Assembly: GCF_047948215.1 (NCBI RefSeq)
Contig: NC_134455.1
Span: 320,966,147 to 321,030,146, forward strand
Source of the DNA: Lycorma delicatula
Taxonomy: Eukaryota; Arthropoda; Insecta; Hemiptera; Fulgoridae
DNA: 64,000 nt
Direction: 5' to 3'
Below the pieces are notes generated by a model, which was not told the origin of the DNA, made no database searches, and saw only the letters and a list, made by a program, of their open reading frames with translations. The stretch's first letter is position 1, and each line of letters starts with the position of its first letter. Positions 48,347-57,493 of this stretch are shown in pieces. A program made the translations under genes and the position numbers.

Positions 48347-48477
48347 TTAAGGTTTTACAAATTTTCCTACAAAAAGAAGAGATTCTGTTGCCTTATGAAA
48401 AATTGCATATATGAAAGGGTGATCTGCATTTACTATGTTTTTAAATATACGACCATTACGTGGGCTAAACTGAATAC
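48347..48477 (-). CDS. Serpin, last coding exon (reactive loop end and C-terminus)
   Basis: The acceptor (tttatgttccAG) precedes 48477. The first two bases join the G at the end of the 51775-51910 exon to give GGT (Gly). The frame reads IQFSPRNGRIFKNIVNADHP, then FIYAIFHKATESLLFVGKFV-KP-stop. ADHPF-IY and LLF-x-G-x-x-x-x-P are the serpin signature and C-terminal strand. Counting from the hinge, P1 is Arg in SPR and P1' is Asn, which predicts inhibition of trypsin-like (clip-domain type) serine proteases. Serpins trap such proteases covalently; in insects they restrain Toll and melanisation cascades. Stop at 48349-48347. Confidence 0.9.
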
Positions 48478-48660
48478 CTGGAACATAAAAAACAAAAACA
48501 GTTTTATAAAAAATGAGGTTTTTACCAAAAATTTTTATCGCCCAAAACTAAATTAAATTTTACTGAACTTCACCACTGGAATTTAATAAACTATATTATA
48601 AAATAATTAAAAGTAATTAATAAATTATATATCCTCCTTACTAGCAAATAAGTGTTTAGT

Positions 48661-49400
48661 CCTTGAGATCTTTCGGATTTTTCAAACCATCATCAGGATT
48701 TAAAATATTATAATAAAGTCATAAGTTAAAATTCATACACAGTCATGACTGTTTGGATGTTAACAGTATACTGAAGAGAATAAAAGAATACTCTACTAGA
48801 TTGAAATCTAATTACAAGGAAAACAATGTCAGCAGAAATTATATTTTAGTTGATTAATATATCTTTACATTTGTATTTAGTACTTGTTTAAATAATTTAT
48901 CTTCTTTAAAAAATTTCTGTTCATTAATTAGATTTTTTTGGTTATATGTGGAATTTCTCTAAACTGTGTATTAAAATGATTATAAGAAATATCTAAAATT
49001 GTTATAAATGTATTTGGATTGTAAGTATGACCATTATCTAAAATATGTATAGCAAAATTAGAAATTTCAGGTTTATTGTTTTTAATATTATCAATGTGTT
49101 CTTTTGCACGTATAGCAAATTTATGATGGTCATACAATCCATTGTATCCCTTGTTTGTTAAGGTTAGAATCATTACTGTTTATTGTCTTATTATAATTAT
49201 TATTAATATATTTAATTAATTTATTATTTGTACTGTAAACAGGTGTTCATTTTTTATGTATATTTTTTCAGTTTTATCTGATAATAATTTTATGTTTATC
49301 TTATTAATTTTATTGTATAATTTATTTATAGTATTAATATTATAATCATTTGTAATTAAAATATATTATTGTAATTAGTATTTGTGATGAAATAAAACTA
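48661..49400 (-). mobile_element. Penelope-like element remnant (endonuclease end)
   Basis: An 81-codon frame (49173-48928) carries GYNGLYDHHKFAIRAKEHID and NFAIHILDNGHTYN. These match the second half of the GIY-YIG endonuclease of Penelope-like elements (the R-x3-H and N-E/H region, then FA-x-HILD-x-x-H). The GIY motif itself is lost. Upstream, a frame to about 49400 (KINIKLLSDKTEKIYIKN) may be eroded linker. Downstream, a hammerhead-like core at 48665-48696 marks the terminal repeat. It sits in the last serpin intron in the same orientation as the gene. Confidence 0.75.
48665..48696 (-). ncRNA. Hammerhead-like core in the Penelope remnant
   Basis: CUGAUGA, an imperfect GGUUU...AAUCC stem, GAAA, GAUC, UC in that order. 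The core bases are canonical but the stem I strands on either side (AAAUC and AAGGA) do not pair, so the copy is probably degenerate. Confidence 0.4.
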
Positions 49401-50321
49401 TTTAAAGTAATAAAATATAACTATTTTATTCTCAAATCTTGTTAGATTGGTATTTTTATTTTCTCTAAAACACTTGATAATAAGTCTGATAATTAGGTAT
49501 TGAATTAATAAATAAATGATAAAAAGTAATTAAATATAGAAGTAAAGTTACAGATAGATCTAACTGAATAACCTTTTATAGAAAGTACATGAAACCTACT
49601 TCTTTTTAAATGAAAATTCAATGGAAAAAATTGAGTGAAATTTGATCAAAACTTAAGTTAAGCATTAGATCCATCCAACTCACAAAGTATAACTTTTTGT
49701 CATATAGCTTTATTGATGGATATATAGTAGCATTCTTTGAATTCTATTTCAGTAGAATACATAAAAAAATTTGTTATTGATATCAAAGACTTCAAGGGAC
49801 AACACATCAAGGTAATGATTACAGATGGTGATGTATTAAATGATAGTTCAAAGATATTAAATAGTAATAAATGTGAGTGAATGGAAAAACTTGTCAAGTT
49901 ATCTTTGCCACTTTAAAGTTAAAATAATTTATTGATAAATTATTACAGTTACTACATTCATTTTAAAATATAATTTTTTATATTAAATAAAATAGTTGTT
50001 CTGTATTTTTGTATTTACTGTTTAAAGGAATCCAGGGTTCATTACAGTTGATTTTAAAGTTTGTAGTACTATAAAGCTTCAGCTTATCAAACAAATAAAT
50101 ACACTGAAATACACAGAAGTCAGTTTAATGTAAGCACAATTTGATCAGGTCTGAATGAATCATTGATTAATCACTTATTCTAATTAGAATTTTCATAAAC
50201 CACTTGCATATTTTCACAGTTAATCTGTTTTATGATTATTGGTTTAACATAACACTCATAGTATTCTACATATCATTTAACAGAACGAGACATAAATAAA
50301 TTCATAAAATAAATATTGAAT

Positions 50322-50430
50322 TCCATGATAGCATGATAGCATTTTTGTATTTCATTCAGAAGGTTTGGGTTCAAATCCAGGTCAGGTCTGGTATATTTGT
50401 AATGCAACAAAATTCATCTATCATTACAAT
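50322..50430 (+). mobile_element. tRNA-derived SINE, family A, decayed copy
   Basis: A partly duplicated GATAGCATGATAGCAT, then TTTCATTCAGAAGG, a box B-like GGGTTCAAATCC and a body starting near TTGTAATGCAACAAA parallel the copy at 57310-57475 base block by base block. It has no clear A tail. It lies in a serpin intron. Confidence 0.6.
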
Positions 50431-50506
50431 AAAAACTAATGTGACTATAGCTGGGTTTAGCCTTTAGTTTCAAATTTGCATATATAAATATAAAAAGTAC
50501 TATCAA

Positions 50507-50611
50507 AAATAATAAAAATGGTAACTGCTTGTAATTTTTTTCCTATACAAGTGCTTTGGTATAAAGAGAAAAAAAATTACAAGCAGTGAGTGTTACAATT
50601 TTTATTATTAT
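50507..50611. repeat. Short inverted repeat (MITE-like)
   Basis: The left arm AATAATAAAAATGGTAAC plus TGCTTGTAATTTTTT is matched by the right arm AAAAAATTACAAGCA plus GTTACAATTTTTATTATT with a 4-base indel, around a 25-base centre. No coding capacity. It could be a small foldback element. Confidence 0.6.
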
Positions 50612-51374
50612 TGAAAACAGTTCAATGTATTATTCTGCTATGATGCTTAATTGCAAATTCATAAATAAAAAAAGGTGGTGAAAATTGTCATAACTTTTCT
50701 GACTTTGCCAGAGACATATTTATATTTTACACACTAATAGGGTTTGCAAATACTAATGATTTATTCATGCCATTATTTGGAGTAAAATTTTGAAAAAAAT
50801 CAAAATTTTCTGTAAAAAAAAATTAGTTTAATTTGATTCCCTTAATCAAATGACATTTTTATCTTAAAAATTATCCAGTATTAAAAGTATAATTAAGCAA
50901 AAATCAAAATTCTTAATAAAAAACTTTGGGTCCATTTGACCTCCCATTGCTCAACAGTAAAAGCATATTTACAACAACATATTAACAGCTACAAGTTAAA
51001 AGAAGATAAAAAAGGAGATAAAGTATCAGAACTTACAATTAAATCAAAAAAAGTTTTAATTCTCAAGTTATGTCCCATTACGTAGAACTAAAGATCCGGG
51101 CCTAGTTAAAATGTTTAAGAAACTAATTTCGTAATTAGTTTATTAAAATTGATTTGACACTAAATGTATTGATTTTACTCAGAAGTATTTAGTTATGTCA
51201 TCAAATGAAAGTAAAACATTTAATATCAAGAGGATAATAATATTTTAAAGGATGAAGGTAGTAAATAATCTTCAATAAAATATGAATTATTAATTATTAT
51301 TATAACATTTTATGATTAAAAGAATTTTGTGAAGTGTGAAAGGTATATAAAGGAAAAATCTTTACAAGTAGGAC

Positions 51375-51450
51375 AGATAAGGATTTAAATCCAGAAGCTT
51401 CTGGATTTGAAAGCCAAACACTACTACCATTTCATCATAAGATATATATC
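51375..51450 (-). mobile_element. Possible decayed tRNA-related SINE head
   Basis: Minus-strand ATGGTAGTAGTGTTTGGC followed at tRNA-like spacing by GGATTTAAATCC resembles degenerate boxes A and B. Body and tail are not recognisable. Confidence 0.3.
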
Positions 51451-51774
51451 ATGGTGATAGGAGCTACAGAGGTAAGTTTATTGAAATATGATAATGAATT
51501 AATATTAAAAACCGATATTAAAGAAAAATTCCAGAACTCTTTAAACCATGCTTAAATAAGAATTGAATGAAAGAATTCTAGGAATGAGAAATCTAAGAAT
51601 TGGAATCTTAAGAAAGTACACCTAATTAAGGCTACGTTTATTTTACCAAAAGATTAGCAGCCTTTCGTTGGAATGAGCATAAAAAACAGAACTGCACTCA
51701 GGAGATAAAAACCTGGATCTAATTAAACCTTATTTAATCAATCTTATTTAAAATATGCAAATTAACAATCTTAC

Positions 51775-51910
51775 CTGTAGCAGCTCCTGCTTCTGTAAAT
51801 TTTTCATCAACATTGATAAATGTTTTTTGAATAATATTTGATACTTTTACTGGCATAGATGAGAGTCGGCTAAAATCTGCATCATCGGAGAAAATATTAT
51901 TCAGTCCCAT
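51775..51910 (-). CDS. Serpin, penultimate coding exon (hinge and reactive loop start)
   Basis: The acceptor (tgtgattttcAG) precedes ATG GGA at 51910. The frame gives MGLNNIFSDDADFSRLS, VKVSNIIQKTFINVDEKFTE and AGAAT, plus one base before donor GTAAGA. The MG-x-x-x-FS-x-x-ADFS and V-x-I-x-E-x-G-x-EA-x-A-A-T patterns are diagnostic of serpins. The hinge reads EKFTEAGAATG; P15 is Phe where nearly all inhibitory serpins have Gly, while P14 Thr and the small residues P12-P9 are kept. Insertion of the loop probably remains possible, but the Phe is unusual. The M at the start is not an initiator. Confidence 0.92.
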
Positions 51911-52717
51911 CTGAAAATCACAATTGCCTAAATTTAATGACATCCTCAGTTTAATGTATTAAAGAGATTAGAAGGACTGACTTATTAATAGGCACTTAGC
52001 CTCAAATTGGACTTTTTGTACAAATACAGGTAGGAATCAGAGTTTAAGATATTTAAATAAGCTGCCCCCCCCACCAAACCACATAAATATTAAGAATACA
52101 GTAATGCTATATTAGCTATTCAGGTTCTCCTATTCTTAGCAAACAATTCAGGAAATTCTTGTCAAACTCTACAGGACACAATGGAAAAGAAGGAAAAAGG
52201 ATAAAGAAAATGATTAGATAATAAGAAATTTATTAACAGAAGGACAAGACAAAGAAACCAATTAAGTGGTCTTTCAACATTACCAAGACACCTCTACTAG
52301 ATAGTCCTTGTACATTCTGTCAATTAAATACATGATAACATGGTGTCCAGATTCAGTACAATGTGAAAAGATTAGACCATTGAAATGTGTACTCTAGACT
52401 AAATCAGCTATACTGTAAAGTCTCATTGGTTTAGCAATAAAACATTCAGTATAGCGAGCGGCATACAGTTGTGCACATTGCGTGTGAGAGAGATAGACTG
52501 ACACGACGGGTGGAACAGTCAGATAGTCATTCCTTTACGAAAACTTCTTGTATTGTACTCATATTGCTCTACATACTTACATAGTATGCAGTACATTTTC
52601 AAAGTTGTTATTACATCTATTTTCAGGATAGTTAATAGTACGGTAAGCCAGCTGTCAGTCTATGTGCACAGCAATATGCCACCTTTACCTTACCTATACC
52701 TTTTTACCATTTATTGT

Positions 52718-53015
52718 AACTTCTTTCTTTCCCTGTTTAGCCTCTGGGAATTACCATTCAGGTATTACTTCAGAGGATCAATGAGGATGATATGTATGAG
52801 TGTAAATGAAGTGTAGTCTTGTACAATCTCAGTTCGACCATTCCCAAGATGTTTGGTTAATTGAAACCCAACCACCAAAGAACACTGGTATCCATGAACT
52901 AGTATTCAAATCCATTTAAAAATAACTGACTTTACTATGACTTGAACGCTGAAACTCTCAACTTCCAAATCACCTGATTGGGGAAGACATGTTCACTACT
53001 AGACCAACCTGGTGG
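52718..53015 (-). mobile_element. tRNA-derived SINE, family B, copy 2
   Basis: Minus-strand head CCACCAGGTTGGTCTAGTAG, then GTTCAAGTCATAGTAAAGTC and a body shared with 26461-26753 up to the GTTTAGCCTC/GGAGGCTAAAC block near the tail. It carries a small extra stretch (ATCAATGAGGATG) relative to copy 1. Located in the serpin intron between 51911 and 54652. Confidence 0.85.
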
Positions 53016-53499
53016 TTGTAATCTTGAGGCTACTTCAAACTAACATAACACGTTTTCAAGATCTGAGCTATCAGATTTCTGTTTGGTACTGATAAATAAA
53101 ATTTATGCCACCTCATCTTAGTTAATTAAAAATTTCGAGATATTTAGGTTTTTTAATTTATGAATGTCCAATGTTTGCAAAAAAATAATAACATTATTTT
53201 TAAAGAAAAAAAATATCATTGATATTAGGCATGATGTCAGGCAAACAGTTATTTTCATGTTATTCAAGTATAACAATTTTACCTATAAGAAAGGCCCTTA
53301 TTATATTCTTGTTGTCCATTAATAATAAATTACTAAATGAACTAAGATATCTTCTGATCAATTTATTAAAAATTAAGTTAAAAAATTTCCTTTTACATAA
53401 ATATTTTACTCTGTTAATGCAGTTTAACTGGCCATTTTGATTTTAAAACAATAATTTTCAATAGACTGAGGAAAATGTATGTTTAAGACTATAAATAAA

Positions 53500-53830
53500 C
53501 CATCAGACTGGTCTAGTGGTTAACTCATCATCACAAATCAGTTATTTATCAGCTGAGTTTTGAAGTTGAAAGTTCTGATGCTCAAATCCTAGTAAGCATT
53601 AGTTGCTTTTATATGGATCTGAATACTAGACAGTGGATACCGATGCATTTTGGTGGTTGGGGTTCAATACTATACATTTTAGGAATGGTTGGCCTGAGCT
53701 TGTACAAGATTACACCTCATTTATTTATACATATCATCCCCATCTCAATGAGCAATAGGAAGGGAGGTTGCTTATTGTTCACTAGTCGAACAGATTGCAA
53801 TTTATACAATAAAAAAAAAAGAATATATGT
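53500..53830 (+). mobile_element. tRNA-derived SINE, family B-related, copy 3 with a different tail
   Basis: The head CCATCAGACTGGTCTAGTGG and the body (TGAATACTAGACAGTGGATA, ATTTATACATATCATCC) match family B. The 3' part then differs (CAATGAGCAATAGGAAGG) and ends in about ten A residues. It looks like a subfamily with an exchanged tail. It lies about 480 bases from copy 2 in opposite orientation. Confidence 0.75.
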
Positions 53831-54652
53831 AAGTAATTAAATGAAGAAAGAAGAAATAGTGATAAAAAAATATTAACTGACAAATAAACAATGGTTATAA
53901 AACAGTTGAAACAAAATATTTTTTGCATTATTTTTAGAATATTCATTTTATGGTGATACAAATTTTATAGTATTTAAGTGCAGTTTATTTGTTGATAAAA
54001 TTTTTTAATACTATTTTTCATTTACTTTCATACACTTTTCTCATTTATTTATTTTTTTCTTGTGTATACTTTTCCTTCAGTGGAAAATGATGATGATGAT
54101 TGTTTAATATTCAAAATATCTATCTAGAAAAAGTAAAAAAGTAACATTTTTGTAACAGTTTTCAAGTGTAACCTTTTTCCATTATTTTCAATACCCATTT
54201 AGCATAGCTCTTTGTATTCAATATATACTTAAACATTTATCAGTTAACACCTATAAACTTGTTATCTAATTATGTACCAGTTTTATTCAACTAGTATCAT
54301 AACATAGTTATATTGTTGTTAACTGTGATAAAATTACAATTCATTTAATTAATACAACTCCTCTTTTTGTTCACTAATTTTCTTTTATTTGCCATGCTGC
54401 TCTAATAAAGTTTCTTTTATGTTTTCCCATCCAGGTAAATACTACAAAATTTCTTTTTTATATGTACATAACAGAACATCTACCATAACCAATGTGAAGT
54501 ATATAATAAATGAATAATTGCGTTTTGATCTGAATAAATTATTTACTTATTTACTAGTGTATGAATTAATCTTGAAAAAAAAATTTGAAAAATGAATTTA
54601 ACACAAATTATAATATGGTTAAAAAACTTAGTATTTGCAAAAAACCTATTAC

Positions 54653-54853
54653 CTTTTTTAAGACCTCCTTCAGATCATGTGTATGTTCAAACTTGAATTT
54701 TGGAAGAAATAATTCAACTTTAACTCGCTTTGCATGTCGAAATATTTCAATAAAACTTGAAGAGTTTTGTTTTTCTTTCAATTCGACTTTCTTTAAAACA
54801 TCTGAGAGTCCATTTTTTTCATATGGAAGTATAATTAAAAATGTATATTCACC
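54653..54853 (-). CDS. Serpin, internal coding exon (shutter and sheet region)
   Basis: Acceptor (ttatttgtAG) before 54853; donor GTAATA after 54653. Exactly 67 codons, phase 0 at both ends: GEYTFLIILPYEKNGLSDVL, KKVELKEKQNSSSFIEIF and RHAKRVKVELFLPKFKFEHT, ending DLKEVLKK. IILP-x-EK-x-GL and VELFLPKFK-x-E-x-x-x-DLKEVLKKLG are hallmark serpin blocks. The join to the next exon gives KEVLKK-MGLNNIF, the expected continuity. Confidence 0.92.
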
Positions 54854-55084
54854 CTACAAATAAAGTAACATAAAAATTTATCTTTGTTAACAACATAAAT
54901 AATCATTAAAAATATTTTTGATTAAAATATTCCAACATGAAAAAGTTTTTTTTTTTATTACAACCGTAATGTACTTTACATACATACCCACAATATCCTT
55001 GTATTACATATATGTGTAACATGATTTTTCACATACAATAGTAAGAAAGATGAAATGAATGAAATGTAAGGAGAAAAAATATAA

Positions 55085-55165
55085 AACTCCTGCAAGGAAT
55101 TAAATGCAAGACTATCTGATCTAGAATTAACTTGCTAACCACTAATGTAATTACTTGGCCAATAC
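55085..55165 (-). mobile_element. Possible decayed tRNA-related SINE head
   Basis: Minus-strand TTGGCCAAGTAATTACATTA then GTGGTTAGCAAGTTAATTC and CTTGCATTTAATTCC resemble degenerate pol III boxes. Weak case. Confidence 0.25.
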
Positions 55166-55205
55166 TGTATAAAAAATTATATAGCAACCATATAATAATA
55201 TTATA

Positions 55206-55409
55206 TCACACATTAAAGTAAAAATATACTACTATTAGCTCAGGTTTAAATGTTGCTGAATATCCAATAAACAACTTTCCCTTTAATTCGTTAGCTTCTG
55301 TACAATATTTTTTGAAGCTCTGAGATTTGAACGTAGTTCTTGACAAAGAAGGAGATGGTCTTAGACATTCTAAGGTTAGATTCAAGGTAGAGTATACATT
55401 CCTTCGCAA
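55206..55409 (-). other. Unassigned open frame in the serpin intron
   Basis: 67 codons including TLECLRPSPSLSRTTFKSQS and TEANELKGKLFIGYSATF. The composition looks more protein-like than other chance frames here, but no domain is recognised and no splice sites were placed. It lies between serpin exons without homology to the serpin fold, so it is probably a transposon or pseudogene scrap. Confidence 0.25.
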
Positions 55410-56139
55410 AGAATAAAACTTAATTAATTATTACAAGACAATTTTCAGTCATGGGACAGATTAAATGAAATAGATTTTATTTGATTTGTACTTTTGCTCC
55501 TAATCAGAATGCATGGTTTTCCATTTCATATTTATGCAGTGTAAGTTTTTCAGTACTCGAAAAAGTAGGGAAAAAAGTGGCTCTCAGCATACAACATTGA
55601 TTCTTGAGATATATATATTGGCAAGTCATTAGAAAAAAGGATTTTTTCCTGTGGAATGCAATATTTAAGTCAGCTCTGAAATGTTTTTTCTTATTGATTA
55701 ACCTACTTACTCACATCAATAGTCCATTTTTTAAAGGTACATGCCTTTAATAAACTGCACTAGATGAGCTTCTATTCAACTTTTATCATTCATTGGGTAC
55801 TTAAATTAAATTAATTTAATGTAGAATATAATCCATAGTACAAAACACAGTAAGTACTACATTTATTGAATATATTTGGAAATTTTATTTTTCTATATTC
55901 TATATAAAATACTACGTAGTATTTTAATATAAATTGCTTTATGTATTCATAAAGCAATCTTTTAGTGGACATAATTTTTTGAAAGTACATTTGAAGCGTA
56001 TACAAACAATTTTGAGAATGTTCTGAAGTGAAATTATCTTTTTTTTATTACAAATAATATAATTAATTAAAAAAATAATAAATAAACTAATATGGAAATA
56101 CAATTAATTGAGCATAAAAAACTGCTGACTGTTGAAAAC

Positions 56140-56345
56140 ATAATGGTAAGATAGCACCGAGTTAGCATGTGTCTTTCCCTTTCTGTGTGGGAAGTCGATA
56201 GTTTTAGATCAATCCAGATTAGTTCTGTTCAAAACTATTGGTACTTCAGTACAGTCTCCATTCTGCTGCTGAGTGTTCTAATTAACAACCTGTCCTAAGC
56301 TAGCACCCTGGCAATCCAGGGTTGTAAAAAACATCAGGTAAACTT
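56140..56345 (+). mobile_element. Possible tRNA-related SINE
   Basis: GATAGCACCGAGTTAGCATG followed about 40 bases later by GATAGTTTTAGATCAATCC suggests boxes A and B. The following 130 bases are less AT-rich than the surroundings. No second copy is in the window, so support is weak. Confidence 0.3.
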
Positions 56346-57309
56346 CATTAATTAGATTTTTAATTTGTGGTCAAAGAAAAATGATACTGTTGTTTTTTAT
56401 GCACCTGTTTTGCACACTGCAAAAATGTTTGAGAAAATATCTTCAAAAAACACAGCAAGTGTAACATTTAAAAAACAATTTATCAAACTTTTTATAAATT
56501 TGTTGAATATTCTGTTATTGCAATGTAAATCAGTAATCAGTAAATTTGTTATTAACTGTTTTCTTTATAGCAATAATGGAAACATCCCAGGGAGTTATTC
56601 CATTAATTTTATCTCTCCTTACTAATTTGGTTCTGTATTCCCTACCTGCTAGATAAAATTTCTGTACACACTATTCGTACTGTGACCAAAATATCTATGC
56701 TAACCACAGATAGATACTTTTCTACAATAAACTATTGTCTTAAATATACCAGTGTAACAAATTTTGATACCCTCCGAGGAACCTGTATTCAGCCAGCAAT
56801 TTTTAACTTTTGTGACTTTTCTATACTCTTTTTGCTCTCTTTCCTTTGCTAAAATATAAACTAATCTTAGCTATGAACAAAATTTCTAGGAATGTAGATA
56901 CTTTGCTTTGGATTTAATCCATTCAAAGGTAGAATCTGAACGTATGGGTTTTTAGAATAATTTTTACTTCTTGAACTTTTAAGTGAGACTGTTTACAGAA
57001 AAAAAAAGAATTACAGTTATTTTTTTTAAATTTTGATGTCAGTGGGTAGCAATTTTCATAATAAATTAGACAGCTAGTAGTCAAATGTATGCATTATCTA
57101 TAATTTATCCTAAATAAATGATAAATTCTGCCTGTAATCTAATACATATTAATATCTGAATCATATAGTATGTTAAATAACTATTGTATTAAAAAAATAA
57201 AACTATTAAACATGACACATGCATTTCGTATCTCAAAACAATAAATCTAATGGATTATTTAACAAAAATATTATTAATGTTTATAAATCTAAAAAAGTAG
57301 TAAATGTGT

Positions 57310-57475
57310 TTTTTTTTTGTTTTTATTTTAACCATTAAGACTACCGTTAGGTATTGATCCAGAGAATGAGTTGAATGATTTGTAGCATGTGAAAATGCCT
57401 GCGTGACTGGGATTTGAACCCAGAACCTCCAGATGAAAGGCTGAGATGCTACCACTCGCACCACGAGGCCAGCAG
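57310..57475 (-). mobile_element. tRNA-derived SINE, family A, best-preserved copy
   Basis: Minus-strand order: GGCCTCGTGGTGCGAGTGG (box A region), TAGCATCTCAGCCTTTCATC, TGGAGGTTCTGGGTTCAAAT with CCC (box B GGTTCAAATCC), CATTTTCACATGCTACAAAT, a body with GGATCAATACCTAACGG, then an A-rich tail (57310-57328). It lies 17 bases from the mariner element at 57494 and inside the large serpin intron. Confidence 0.88.
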
Positions 57476-57493
57476 TATATGTTGTTTAATGTA

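Noticed and set aside
57400..57475. Possible tRNA gene on the minus strand
   Set aside because: Same reasoning: family A SINE with copies at 1347 and 50322.
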